NCBI RefSeq assembly: GCF_000613805.1
Contig: NZ_BAJR01000011.1
Location: 23,955 to 87,954, forward strand
Length of the DNA stretch: 64,000 nucleotides
DNA from: Phocaeicola paurosaccharolyticus JCM 15092
GTDB lineage: Bacteria > Bacteroidota > Bacteroidia > Bacteroidales > Bacteroidaceae
Reading direction: 5' to 3'
The first letter of the stretch is position 1, and each line of letters starts with the position of its first letter. This document shows positions 28,973-38,490 of this stretch, piece by piece. Made by a program: the position numbers and the translations under genes. The notes under the pieces are model-generated. The model saw nothing but the letters and a program-made list of their open reading frames with translations, was not told where the DNA came from and did no database searches.

Positions 28973-29001
28973 TTTATTACAACTCTTTTTATATAAAATT
29001 G

Positions 29002-29009
29002 TATCTTTG
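29002..29009 (+). promoter_or_regulatory. Possible -7 box (TATCTTTG) for the MORN gene
   Basis: Matches TAnnTTTG, 30 bases before the start. The -33 element is not evident. Confidence 0.4.
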
Positions 29010-29038
29010 AAATATTCTTATCTATTACTTAAACTGAA

Positions 29039-30157
29039 ATGAATAAAACTATATATACAATCATTATATCAACTCTCTTCTGTATACAGACTACAGCTCA
29101 GATAAAAATCGGTAGTTATACATTCAAGGACGGAAGCGAGTACGTAGGTGAACTCAAAGGACGTAATCCAAACGGAAAAGGAAAAACTACTTTCAAAACA
29201 GGTGATGTTTATGAAGGTCATTATAAGAACGGCAAAAGAGAAGGAGAGGGTACTTATACTTTCAAAGATGGAGAGAAGTATGTAGGAAACTGGTTCCAGG
29301 ATCAGCAACATGGATTAGGAACATTCTACTTTATGAACAATAACCGATATGAAGGCCTTTGGTACAAGGATTATCAGGAAGGTGAAGGTACTATGTACTA
29401 CTATAATGGTGATACTTACAAAGGTAGTTGGTTGAAAGATAAGAGAGACGGTAAAGGTACATATACATGGAAAGCAGGAGCAAAATATTCAGGCGACTGG
29501 AAAAACGACAAAAAGAATGGTAATGGTGTCATGGTATGGCCCGACCAGTCAAAATATGTCGGCTCTTGGCTTGATGATGAGAAGAATGGCAAAGGTACAT
29601 TTTACTATATCAACGGTGACGTATATAAAGGCGATTGGGTTAAGGATATCCAGCATGGTAAAGGTACTTACACATTCAGCAACGGAGATGTATACGATGG
29701 TGATTATAAGGAGGGTGAGCGCACCGGTAAAGGTACTTATACACATAAGAATGGCGACAGATATACCGGAGATTTCCAAGATGGCGAGGAGCACGGACAT
29801 GGTGTCTTTGCATGGAATAACGGAGCAATATATGAAGGCGATTGGGTACACAATCAACGTACAGGCAAAGGTAAATATACCTGGGCTAATGGCGAAGAGT
29901 ATGAGGGAGATTTCCTGAATAATATAATGCAGGGAAAAGGAACTCTGAAGATGAAAGATGGAAGTGTTTATACAGGTAGTTTCGTGGATGGAAAAGAGGA
30001 CGGAAGCGGTGTAGTGATAGACAAAAACGGAAACCGATTCGAAGGTTTCTTCAAAATGGGTAAGAGACATGGTGCCTTTATTGAGACAAATTCTGCTGGA
30101 AACGTTATCCGAAAGGGCGTTTATAAATATGGAAATATTGATGTTCAAAAGAAATAA
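29039..30157 (+). CDS. Exported MORN-repeat protein
   Basis: A 372-residue protein with a signal peptide (about residues 1-20, ending TTAQ) followed almost wholly by MORN repeats. I count about fourteen Y-x-G-x-(W/Y/F) units with a 23-residue period, from YVGEL to FEGFF, most of the form Y-G-W-G-G-GTY. In eukaryotes such repeats form elongated beta scaffolds. In bacteria the role is unsettled. The export signal points to the periplasm or surface. No catalytic domain is attached. It ends ten bases before the inositol-phosphatase-like gene. Confidence 0.9.
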   Translation: MNKTIYTIIISTLFCIQTTAQIKIGSYTFKDGSEYVGELKGRNPNGKGKTTFKTGDVYEGHYKNGKREGEGTYTFKDGEKYVGNWFQDQQHGLGTFYFMNNNRYEGLWYKDYQEGEGTMYYYNGDTYKGSWLKDKRDGKGTYTWKAGAKYSGDWKNDKKNGNGVMVWPDQSKYVGSWLDDEKNGKGTFYYINGDVYKGDWVKDIQHGKGTYTFSNGDVYDGDYKEGERTGKGTYTHKNGDRYTGDFQDGEEHGHGVFAWNNGAIYEGDWVHNQRTGKGKYTWANGEEYEGDFLNNIMQGKGTLKMKDGSVYTGSFVDGKEDGSGVVIDKNGNRFEGFFKMGKRHGAFIETNSAGNVIRKGVYKYGNIDVQKK

Positions 30158-30167
30158 AGATTAAGCT

Positions 30168-30959
30168 ATGCTTGATTTAGAAAAATTAACCGTAAAGGTT
30201 CGTGAAATAGCACTCTCAGCGGGTGCTTTTCTTCGTAAAGAGCGTGCCTCTTTTCAAAAAGAGCTTGTTGAGAAAAAACATGCTCATGACTATGTGTCGT
30301 ATGTGGACAAAGAGTCGGAGAGGCAATTGGTCAAAGAGCTACACGAACTTCTTCCTGAGGCAGGTTTTATTGCTGAGGAGGGTTCTGCAAACTACCATGA
30401 TGAAGAGTACTGCTGGGTAATAGACCCCCTGGATGGTACTACAAACTTCATACACAATAATGCTCCATACTGCGTCAGCATCGCTTTGCGTAACCGTGAA
30501 GAGATTATAATTGGTGTGGTGTATGAGATATGCCGTGATGAACTATATTGGACCTATAAAGGCTCTAAATCGTATCTTAATGGTAAAGAAATACATGTTT
30601 CGGATGTAAACGAACTTTCAGAAGCTTTTATCGCTTTAGGGTTCCCATATGACCATGACACATATAAACCATTGGCGGAGTATATTATTCATACTCTATA
30701 TGGAAATATTGGCGGACTAAGATTGCAGGGTGCCGCCGCCGCCGAGCTTTGCTATGTAGCTGCAGGGCGTTTTGAAGCACGAATAGAGGGACTTCTTGGA
30801 CCTTGGGATATAGCAGCAGGATCTCTTATCCTAATGAATGCCGGGGGAAAGGTTACCGACTATTCAGGTAATCCTGACTTCTACGACGGAAAGGAGGTTT
30901 TGGCTTCTAATGGTTTACTTCATGAGAGGATGCTTGATATTCTTCTAAAAAAGCGATAA
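30168..30959 (+). CDS. Inositol monophosphatase family protein
   Basis: A 263-residue Mg-dependent phosphatase. Metal-site motifs: EEG near residue 69, DPLDGTTNF near residue 88 and GPWDIAAG near residue 207. The family includes SuhB, CysQ and inositol or sugar phosphatases. The sequence does not settle which applies. It begins ten bases after the MORN gene, on the same strand, so co-expression is likely. Confidence 0.92.
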   Translation: MLDLEKLTVKVREIALSAGAFLRKERASFQKELVEKKHAHDYVSYVDKESERQLVKELHELLPEAGFIAEEGSANYHDEEYCWVIDPLDGTTNFIHNNAPYCVSIALRNREEIIIGVVYEICRDELYWTYKGSKSYLNGKEIHVSDVNELSEAFIALGFPYDHDTYKPLAEYIIHTLYGNIGGLRLQGAAAAELCYVAAGRFEARIEGLLGPWDIAAGSLILMNAGGKVTDYSGNPDFYDGKEVLASNGLLHERMLDILLKKR

Positions 30960-31041
30960 CATCATCTCTCTGGTAGGTCATTTTTTAAATATATTTTGTA
31001 TGTTTGTATAAACTCGAGTATTCATAAAACAAAATAAGATC

Positions 31042-31482
31042 ATGATAATTGATAACCTTGAATTTTTAGATAAGTATAAATCAATAATCCCATTGTCTGA
31101 TAAGGTTTTAAAATTTATCGCAGAGTGTGATATCAATAACCTTGAACTTGGGAAATATATTATTGATGGTGACAAATTATATGCAAATTGTCAACAAGTA
31201 TCTCCAAAATCAAAGGAGGATGCAAAACTTGAAACTCATAATAGATATATAGATATCCAAATACCTCTGTCAGGATGTGAGTCAATGGGGTACACCCCAC
31301 GCTCTCTTCTCAATGAAGAGAAGTATGATGAGATTAAGGATATCACTTTTTATAAAGGAGCAGCAGAGAACTATATTAAAATAGAGAAAGGTATGTTTGC
31401 TCTCTTTTTCCCTGAAGATGGACATGCACCAGGCATATCATCTGACGGAGTAAAAAAACTGATATTCAAAATTCTCATCTGA
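31042..31482 (+). CDS. YhcH/YjgK/YiaL family protein (DUF386)
   Basis: A 146-residue cupin-fold protein. Motifs near residues 60-75 (AKLETHNRYIDIQIPLSG) and FFPEDGHAPG near residue 120 supply the metal-binding E, H, D and H of the family. Related proteins include the beta subunit of evolved beta-galactosidase and sialic-acid-related proteins; the substrate here is unknown. A possible -7 box TATGTTTG lies at 30999-31006. glgB follows after 14 bases, so it may be co-transcribed. Confidence 0.88.
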   Translation: MIIDNLEFLDKYKSIIPLSDKVLKFIAECDINNLELGKYIIDGDKLYANCQQVSPKSKEDAKLETHNRYIDIQIPLSGCESMGYTPRSLLNEEKYDEIKDITFYKGAAENYIKIEKGMFALFFPEDGHAPGISSDGVKKLIFKILI

Positions 31483-31496
31483 TAATTCTATAAACT

Positions 31497-33533
31497 ATGA
31501 CAAAAATTATTTCAGAATTGGAGATCGTGAAGAATGATCCATGGCTAAAACCATATGAAGAAGCCATTGAAGGCCGTCATAACTATGCTCTTGCTAAGGA
31601 AAAAGAGCTTATTGAAGGTCAAGATAGCCTATCTGATTTTGCTTCAGGATATCTCTATTTTGGTATGCATAAGGATAAAAGGAATTGGATATTCCGTGAA
31701 TGGGCTCCTAATGCAACCGAAATTTATCTTATTGGTGATTTTTGTAATTGGGTGAAGAATGAGAAATATAAACTAAAAAGGGTAAAACACTACAGCGGCA
31801 TATGGGAACTGAAAATCCCGATAAGCTGGCTCCGTCATGGAAATCTATATAAATTGATTGTATGCTGGAATGGAGGCGAAGGTGAGAGAATACCTGCCTG
31901 GGCAACAAGAGTCATTCAGGATCAGCAGACAAAGATATTCTGTGCCCAGGTATGGGAACCTGAGACTCCATATACGTTCCGCAAGAGAGTGTTCCGGCCA
32001 AATACAGACCCATTGCTTATTTATGAGTGCCATATTGGCATGTCACAGCAAGATGAAAAGGTTGGCACTTACAATGAGTTCAGAGAGAATGTTCTGCCAA
32101 GAATTATTGCTGATGGATATAACTGCATTCAGATTATGGCTATACAGGAACATCCATACTATGGTAGCTTTGGTTATCATGTATCAAGTTTCTTTGCGCC
32201 ATCATCACGTTTTGGGACTCCTGATGAACTGAAACAGCTTATAGATGAAGCACATAAGAATAACATATCTGTGATAATGGATATAGTTCATTCGCATGCT
32301 GTGAAGAATGAGGTTGAGGGACTTGCAAACTTTGCCGGCGATCCAAATCAGTACTTCTATCCGGGAGATAGAAGAGAGCATCCGGCTTGGGATTCACTCT
32401 GCTTTGATTATGGTAAAAATGAGGTTCTTCATTTCCTTCTATCTAACTGCAAATATTGGATGGATGTATTCCATTTCGACGGATTCCGTTTTGATGGAGT
32501 GACATCTATGCTTTATTACAGTCATGGTCTGGGACAGAACTTCTCAACCTATGCTGACTATTACAACGGTATGGAGGATGATAATGCTATCTGTTACCTT
32601 ACATTGGCAAATAAACTCATCCATGAGATAAACTCTAAGGCTATAACTATTGCTGAGGAGGTATCGGGTATGCCTGGTCTTGCTGCACCATTTAAAAATG
32701 GTGGATACGGCTTCGACTATAGAATGGCAATGAATATTCCTGACTATTGGATCAAGACAATAAAGGAGAAGATAGATGAGGATTGGAAACCTTCAAACCT
32801 CTTTTATGAATTGACAAACAGAAGAGCTGATGAGAAGACAATCTCGTATGCCGAGAGTCATGACCAGGCTTTGGTAGGAGATAAAACTATTATTTTCCGT
32901 CTTGTAGACTCGGATATGTACTGGCACTTTCAGAAAGGGGATGAGAACTATAGGGTAAACAGGGGTATTGCTCTGCATAAGATGATACGCATGCTTACTG
33001 CAACAACAATAAATGGTGGCTATCTTAACTTTATGGGTAACGAATTCGGACATCCCGAATGGATTGATTTTCCACGTGAAGGTAATGGATGGTCGCACAA
33101 ATATGCTCGCAGGCAGTGGGACTTGATGGATAACAAGAACTTATGTTACCACTATTTAGGTGATTTTGACTCGTCACTTATGCATCTTGTTTCAGGAATC
33201 GCTGAGTTCGAGGATAGTAAGATAAAAGAGGTCTGTATAAATGATGATGATCAGGTACTGGCCTTTACAAGAAAGAACTTTACTTTCATATTCAACTTCA
33301 ACCCGGTAAAATCGTTCGTAGACTATGGTTTCCTTGTAACTGCAGGAGAATATGAAGTTGTTCTGAACACTGATTCTAAAGACTTTGGTGGAAATGGCTT
33401 GGCAGATGACTCTGTGAACCACTTCACAAACTTTGATCCTCTCTATAAGAGAGAACAGAAGGAGTGGCTTAAGTTATATTTACCTGCACGTTCTGCTGTT
33501 GTACTTAAAAAATGTAGAGTGAAAAATGTTTAG
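31497..33533 (+). CDS. glgB: 1,4-alpha-glucan branching enzyme
   Basis: A 678-residue GH13 enzyme that introduces alpha-1,6 branches into glycogen. It has an N-terminal CBM48-like domain (about 60-160, IFREWAPNATEIYLIGDF), then a TIM barrel with VIMDIVHSHA, the nucleophile aspartate in DGFRFDGVTSM, the acid/base glutamate in AEEVSGMPGL, and the transition-state aspartate in AESHDQAL. The form is the eukaryote-like branching type found in Bacteroidetes. The last eight bases overlap the next gene. No glgA, glgP or debranching gene is in the window. Confidence 0.94.
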   Translation: MTKIISELEIVKNDPWLKPYEEAIEGRHNYALAKEKELIEGQDSLSDFASGYLYFGMHKDKRNWIFREWAPNATEIYLIGDFCNWVKNEKYKLKRVKHYSGIWELKIPISWLRHGNLYKLIVCWNGGEGERIPAWATRVIQDQQTKIFCAQVWEPETPYTFRKRVFRPNTDPLLIYECHIGMSQQDEKVGTYNEFRENVLPRIIADGYNCIQIMAIQEHPYYGSFGYHVSSFFAPSSRFGTPDELKQLIDEAHKNNISVIMDIVHSHAVKNEVEGLANFAGDPNQYFYPGDRREHPAWDSLCFDYGKNEVLHFLLSNCKYWMDVFHFDGFRFDGVTSMLYYSHGLGQNFSTYADYYNGMEDDNAICYLTLANKLIHEINSKAITIAEEVSGMPGLAAPFKNGGYGFDYRMAMNIPDYWIKTIKEKIDEDWKPSNLFYELTNRRADEKTISYAESHDQALVGDKTIIFRLVDSDMYWHFQKGDENYRVNRGIALHKMIRMLTATTINGGYLNFMGNEFGHPEWIDFPREGNGWSHKYARRQWDLMDNKNLCYHYLGDFDSSLMHLVSGIAEFEDSKIKEVCINDDDQVLAFTRKNFTFIFNFNPVKSFVDYGFLVTAGEYEVVLNTDSKDFGGNGLADDSVNHFTNFDPLYKREQKEWLKLYLPARSAVVLKKCRVKNV

Positions 33534-34059
33534 TAGTTATAGTAAAACATATATTAGGGTCATGCGCAATGTTAATATTGCGTATGGCACTATTTTTTTA
33601 CTCTTTTCTATAGCATATGTCTTCTTCTTTCAGAAGGATTTTCTACTAAATATTGCATCTTCACTTGGCTTTCAGACAGGCAATGACATCTTTTATGTTG
33701 GAGCGTCAATATTCTTGCTGTTTCTCTTCGCTTTGTCTTTTCTTGTTAAACGTTTGACTTCTGTCAATGGTATAATTTCCTCTTTGTGCTGTTTCCCTGC
33801 ACTTTTTATTATGGGAGTGCTTACAAGTTCAGAAAACTCTGCATCTAGAGGCAATATATTAGACCTAAACTGGTTATGGCTTCTGCCGGCTATTATAATA
33901 CTCTATTTTTTGATTCTTTTTGCTGTTAAAAGGCTTTTCTACTATGAAATATCCAAGGAACGTGGTTTTCTCTCTCTGGCAAACTGGAATCTTACTCTGC
34001 TTTTTATACAGTTTATAATTACTCTGTTTATAGGCAATACTAATTTATTAGCCTGCTAA
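33526..34059 (+). CDS. Hypothetical multi-pass membrane protein
   Basis: 177 residues with about five hydrophobic helices (near 18-35, 58-78, 85-100, 122-143 and 158-175) and a short basic N terminus. I recognise no family. It overlaps the glgB end by eight bases, which implies translational coupling and perhaps a shared role, although none is known. The 208 bases that follow hold no gene before the proS promoter. Confidence 0.75.
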   Translation: MFSSYSKTYIRVMRNVNIAYGTIFLLFSIAYVFFFQKDFLLNIASSLGFQTGNDIFYVGASIFLLFLFALSFLVKRLTSVNGIISSLCCFPALFIMGVLTSSENSASRGNILDLNWLWLLPAIIILYFLILFAVKRLFYYEISKERGFLSLANWNLTLLFIQFIITLFIGNTNLLAC

Positions 34060-34267
34060 TGATTCAAAAAAGAGTGCCAAACATCTTTCATTACTACTCA
34101 AGTGCTGTTTATTCAAAATAGTCTAAAAGAGAGTAAACTATTATTGACAAACAGGTAATGTCGGCATTTTTAAATTGTTACATCCTATTTAGTAAAGTCC
34201 TCTCAATTAAGATTGTGCAGATAGTTATGAGTACTACTGCTCAAACGAATAATATTTAATCATTTCA

Positions 34268-34298
34268 TTGGTGATTTGCACTGCTTTTACTAATTTTG
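34268..34298 (+). promoter_or_regulatory. Bacteroidetes-type promoter of proS
   Basis: TTG at 34268-34270, 20-base spacer, TAATTTTG at 34291-34298, 36 bases before the start. It matches both parts of the consensus. Confidence 0.75.
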
Positions 34299-34334
34299 CA
34301 CTTCTAATTAAGAAAAGAAATTATCTATATAGCA

Positions 34335-35822
34335 ATGGCAGAATTAAAAGAACTTACTAAAAGAAGTGAGAATTATTCTCAATGGTATAATGACCTTGTA
34401 GTAAAGGCTGATTTGGCTGAGCAATCACCAGTTCGTGGATGTATGGTTATCAAACCTTATGGTTACGCTATCTGGGAGAAGATACAGCGCCAGTTGGACG
34501 ACATGTTCAAAGAAACAGGACACGTAAATGCCTATTTCCCTCTACTTATTCCAAAGTCATACTTAAGCCGCGAAGCAGAACATGTTGAAGGTTTTGCAAA
34601 GGAGTGTGCTGTAGTTACTCATTACCGTCTTAAAAATGCAGAAGATGGTTCTGGTGTTATAGTTGACCCGGCTGCCAAACTTGAAGAAGAACTTATAATT
34701 CGCCCAACTTCGGAGACAATCATCTGGAGTACATATAAAAACTGGATCCGTTCTTATCGTGACCTTCCTATTCTATGCAACCAATGGGCTAACGTAATGC
34801 GTTGGGAGATGCGTACTCGTCTTTTCCTGAGAACAGCAGAGTTCTTGTGGCAAGAGGGACATACAGCTCATGCAACACGTCAGGAGGCTGAGGAAGAGGC
34901 ACAGAAGATGCTTCACGTTTATGGCGATTTTGCAGAGAAATTTATGGCTGTTCCTGTTATAAAGGGAGTTAAATCGGCTAACGAACGTTTTGCAGGTGCT
35001 ATTGATACTTACACAATCGAGGGATTGATGCAAGATGGTAAGGCTTTGCAGTGTGGTACTTCACACTTCCTAGGCCAGAACTTTGCTAAGGCATTCGATG
35101 TACAATTCGTTGATAAAGAGAATAAACTTGATTATGTATGGGCTACATCTTGGGGCGTCTCTACACGTCTTATGGGTGCACTTATCATGACTCACTCGGA
35201 TGATAACGGATTGGTATTACCTCCACATCTTGCTCCTATACAGGTTGTTATCGTTCCTATCTACAAGAACGCAGAGATGCTTGATAAAATAAACGAGAAG
35301 GTAGCAGGTATCGTGGCTAAGTTGAAGTCTATGGGTGTTTCTGTGAAATATGATAATGCTGATAATAAGCGCCCAGGATTTAAATTTGCTGATTATGAGT
35401 TGAGAGGTGTTCCTGTACGTCTTGTTATGGGTGGTCGTGATCTTGAGAATAACACAATGGAGGTTATGCGTCGTGATACTCTTGAAAAACAGACTGTATC
35501 ATGCGATAACATTGAAGAGTACGTTAAGAATCTTCTTGAAGAGATTCAGGAAAACATATTCAATAAGGCTAAGAATTACCGTGATGAACATATCGTGAAA
35601 GTTGACTCATATGATGAGTTCAAGGAACAGATAGAGAAAGGTGGATTTATCTTGGCACATTGGGATGGCACTACTGAGACAGAGGAACGTATAAAGGATG
35701 AGACAAAAGCAACAATCCGCTGTATTCCTTTGGAAGCTGATGAAGAGAGCCTTACACCAGGAAAGTGTATGGTTACCGGTAAACCATCGGAAAGACGAGT
35801 GCTGTTTGCTAGAGCATATTAA
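34335..35822 (+). CDS. proS: Prolyl-tRNA synthetase (archaeal/eukaryote-like form)
   Basis: A 495-residue class II synthetase that charges tRNA-Pro. Motif 2 is seen at [27 protein letters not shown] (arginine contacts to ATP) and motif 3 around [26 protein letters not shown]. An anticodon-binding domain (about 285-400) and a zinc-binding-like C-terminal domain follow. The length below 500 and the lack of the editing insert mark the short ProS type. Own promoter and terminator, so it is monocistronic. Confidence 0.96.
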   Translation: MAELKELTKRSENYSQWYNDLVVKADLAEQSPVRGCMVIKPYGYAIWEKIQRQLDDMFKETGHVNAYFPLLIPKSYLSREAEHVEGFAKECAVVTHYRLKNAEDGSGVIVDPAAKLEEELIIRPTSETIIWSTYKNWIRSYRDLPILCNQWANVMRWEMRTRLFLRTAEFLWQEGHTAHATRQEAEEEAQKMLHVYGDFAEKFMAVPVIKGVKSANERFAGAIDTYTIEGLMQDGKALQCGTSHFLGQNFAKAFDVQFVDKENKLDYVWATSWGVSTRLMGALIMTHSDDNGLVLPPHLAPIQVVIVPIYKNAEMLDKINEKVAGIVAKLKSMGVSVKYDNADNKRPGFKFADYELRGVPVRLVMGGRDLENNTMEVMRRDTLEKQTVSCDNIEEYVKNLLEEIQENIFNKAKNYRDEHIVKVDSYDEFKEQIEKGGFILAHWDGTTETEERIKDETKATIRCIPLEADEESLTPGKCMVTGKPSERRVLFARAY

Positions 35823-35847
35823 ATCTTTGACAAATAATATAAACATT

Positions 35848-35882
35848 AAAGCCGGCAGCAGTGAATGCTCCCGGCTTTTTTT
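35848..35882 (+). terminator. Terminator of proS
   Basis: Stem AAAGCCGG (35848-35855) with CCGGCTTT (35871-35878), an inner AGCA/TGCT pairing, and a T run to 35882. It lies just before fetA. Confidence 0.85.
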
Positions 35883-35892
35883 GAAATAAGCA

Positions 35893-36528
35893 ATGATAAA
35901 AATAGAAAATCTATCAATAATGTTCGACGACAGATACCTCTTCAACTCCCTATCAATGGAGGTTGCGGATGGTGAGATGGTGTGTATCTCCGGTGGATCG
36001 GGTTCTGGAAAGAGCTCACTATTGAAATCTTTGCTTGGCTTTTTACCTATTCAAGAGGGTAGAATAGTTATAAATGGAAAAGAACTCACTGCAGATAGTT
36101 CAGAGAGTATCAGACGAGAAATCGGGTGGATACCACAAGAACTATCATTGCCTTTCGAATGGGTGGGTGAAATGGTAGAGACACCATTTAAAATTAAGGC
36201 AAATAGAAAGAATGCATTCAATAAGCAGACTCTTTTTGAAAGATTCAAAGAACTAGGTCTGGATGCAATTCTTTATGACAAGAGAGTATCCGAAATATCA
36301 GGAGGACAGCGACAACGAATCATGATTGCTGTATCGGCAATGCTCAATAAAAAAATAATGATACTTGATGAACCTACTTCTGCACTTGATCCGGATTCGT
36401 GCAGAATGGTTGTAAACTTCCTTGATAAAATCAGAAGAAAAGGTGCTACTATAATTATAGTATCTCATGACAGACTATTAGCTTCATCATGTGACAGGGT
36501 TATTGAACTAAATGGTGATAACAGATGA
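35893..36528 (+). CDS. fetA: ABC transporter ATP-binding protein (FetA-like)
   Basis: A 211-residue ATPase with Walker A GGSGSGKSS, signature SGGQRQR, Walker B IMILDEPTSALD and the switch histidine in IVSHD. The following gene is a FetB-type permease, which identifies the pair as a FetAB-like system. In E. coli FetAB is linked to iron export and oxidative-stress tolerance; the actual substrate here is an inference. The stop overlaps the fetB start by four bases (ATGA), implying coupled translation. Confidence 0.88.
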   Translation: MIKIENLSIMFDDRYLFNSLSMEVADGEMVCISGGSGSGKSSLLKSLLGFLPIQEGRIVINGKELTADSSESIRREIGWIPQELSLPFEWVGEMVETPFKIKANRKNAFNKQTLFERFKELGLDAILYDKRVSEISGGQRQRIMIAVSAMLNKKIMILDEPTSALDPDSCRMVVNFLDKIRRKGATIIIVSHDRLLASSCDRVIELNGDNR

Positions 36529-37403
36529 CAACTATAGATATTGATTTTTTAAGCCTTGGAGTAGGACTTTTACTACTTCTTATTCCTGTATATTTCTTGT
36601 GGAAATATAATACAGGGCTTCTGAAACCTATTCTTATAGGTGCTTCTAGAATGATTGTCCAACTATTCCTTATTGGTGCCTATTTAAAATTCCTTTTTGA
36701 ATGGGATAACCCTATAATCAACTTTTTATGGGTATTTATAATGGTTGGAGTGGCCTCTGAAACATCACTGAGTGGCACAAAACTTAAAAGAAAGATTTTC
36801 TTCATTCCGGTATATGTTGGTTTTCTTGTAACAGTAGTGCTCATAGGGCTCTACTTCTTAGGATTTGTTCTGCAGCTAGACAATATATTTTCTGCTCGCT
36901 ACTTTATACCGATATTCGGTATTATTATGGGTAATATGCTAGGAGTTAACGTTATTGGCTTGAATGCATTCTATGACGGACTACAGAGAGAGGAGCAGTT
37001 GTACTACTATCTGTTGGGTAACGGCGCTACACGAAGTGAGGCTACTGCACCATTTATCAGGAAATCACTGATAAAATCTTTCAGTCCTGCAATTGCAAAT
37101 ATGGCGGTAACAGGGCTTGTAGCCTTGCCTGGAACAATGATTGGACAGATTTTGGGAGGTAGCTCACCAAACGTTTCTATCAAATATCAGATTATGATAA
37201 TAGTGATTACTACGGCTGCATCCATGCTTTCACTTATGATAACCATCTATCTTGCTTCAAAGAAATCATTTGATGAATATGGTCGACCTCTTCCTGTTCA
37301 TGTAGCGAAAAGCCTTAGATTGAAGAATTTGCCACTTTTATTTCATAAAGTGAAAATAATGGGTTATCTTTACATCCAAATTTTCACGAGACATGAAGAT
37401 TAA
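36525..37403 (+). CDS. fetB: ABC transporter permease (FetB-like, UPF0014)
   Basis: A 292-residue inner-membrane protein with about seven helices. The family markers NGATRSEATAPFIRKSL and VALPGTMIGQILGGSSP are present. It works with the ATPase directly upstream. It overlaps the NIF3 gene by eleven bases. Length is slightly above the usual ~260 because of a longer C-terminal tail. Confidence 0.9.
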   Translation: MTTIDIDFLSLGVGLLLLLIPVYFLWKYNTGLLKPILIGASRMIVQLFLIGAYLKFLFEWDNPIINFLWVFIMVGVASETSLSGTKLKRKIFFIPVYVGFLVTVVLIGLYFLGFVLQLDNIFSARYFIPIFGIIMGNMLGVNVIGLNAFYDGLQREEQLYYYLLGNGATRSEATAPFIRKSLIKSFSPAIANMAVTGLVALPGTMIGQILGGSSPNVSIKYQIMIIVITTAASMLSLMITIYLASKKSFDEYGRPLPVHVAKSLRLKNLPLLFHKVKIMGYLYIQIFTRHED

Positions 37404-38484
37404 GGAGATTATTGATGCCCTTGAGACATTCGCGCCTCTGCCTTTGCAAGATAGTTATGATAATGCTGGCTTGCAAGTTGGACTAACAGAGACGGAAGCT
37501 ACAGGGGCTTTGTTGTGTCTAGACGTTACTGAAGCTATTATAAAAGAGGCAGTAGCTCTCGGATACAACCTTGTCATATCACATCATCCCCTTATTTTTA
37601 AGGGATATAAATCAATTTCCGGAAAGGACTATATTGAAAGATGTATAATAGAAGCAATTAAGAATGATATTGTAATCTATTCAATGCATACAAATCTTGA
37701 TAATGCCATGAATGGTGTAAGCTTCAAGATTGCTGAGAAGATAGGTCTCCAGAACGTCAAGGTGCTTGAACCTATAAGTGACAAGCTTCTGAAACTGGTT
37801 ACTTTTGTTCCTACGGAACAGGCTACAGAGGTCAGAAGAACTCTATTTGAAGCCGGTTGTGGCAATATAGGTAATTATGATTCATGTAGTTACAACCTCA
37901 AAGGAGAGGGCACTTTCCGTGCCAATGAGGGGGCAAAACCTTTCTGTGGAGAGGTAGGTCAGGAGCATACTGAAGAGGAGGTGAGAATAGAGACTATCTT
38001 ACCCGATTTTATTAAGAACAGCGTTACAAAAGCTTTGATTAAGGCACATCCTTATGAGGAGCCTGCTTTCGATTTCTATCCTGTAAAGAATGTATGGAAC
38101 CAGATGGGAGCAGGGGTGATTGGTGAACTTGATGAGCCGATGAGTGAACTAGAATTCCTGAAGGAGATAAAGAAGACTTTTGAGGTTGGATGTCTGAAAC
38201 ATAACAGACTTAACGGACGCCTTATTCAGAAGGTGGCAATATGTGGTGGAGCAGGTTCATTTCTAATACCGAAAGCAGTAGGTAAAGCTGATGTCTTCAT
38301 TACAGGTGAGGTTAAATACCATGACTATTTCAACTATAATGACTCTATACTGGTTGCAGAGATAGGGCATTATGAGAGTGAACAATATACAAAAGAAATA
38401 TTTTATTCAATAATAAAGGAGGCATTTCCATCTTTGGAGGTAACAATCTCGAAGATAAATACTAATCCGATTAAATACTTATAA
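37393..38484 (+). CDS. NIF3-like dinuclear metal centre protein
   Basis: A 363-residue member of the NIF3/YbgI (DUF34) family. Metal-site motifs: SHHPLIF near residue 58, MHTNLDNA near residue 97 and GHYESEQ near residue 328. Between them (about 130-235) lies the PII-like insertion domain found in longer members. The reaction is not established; proposals include GTP cyclohydrolase I-type activity or metal chaperoning. It overlaps fetB and is followed after six bases by the zinc-ribbon gene. Confidence 0.92.
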   Translation: MKIKEIIDALETFAPLPLQDSYDNAGLQVGLTETEATGALLCLDVTEAIIKEAVALGYNLVISHHPLIFKGYKSISGKDYIERCIIEAIKNDIVIYSMHTNLDNAMNGVSFKIAEKIGLQNVKVLEPISDKLLKLVTFVPTEQATEVRRTLFEAGCGNIGNYDSCSYNLKGEGTFRANEGAKPFCGEVGQEHTEEEVRIETILPDFIKNSVTKALIKAHPYEEPAFDFYPVKNVWNQMGAGVIGELDEPMSELEFLKEIKKTFEVGCLKHNRLNGRLIQKVAICGGAGSFLIPKAVGKADVFITGEVKYHDYFNYNDSILVAEIGHYESEQYTKEIFYSIIKEAFPSLEVTISKINTNPIKYL

Positions 38485-38490
38485 ATAATT

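Noticed and set aside
29549..30148. 199-codon frame antisense to the MORN gene
   Set aside because: It mirrors the repeat-coded DNA; long antisense frames are expected there.
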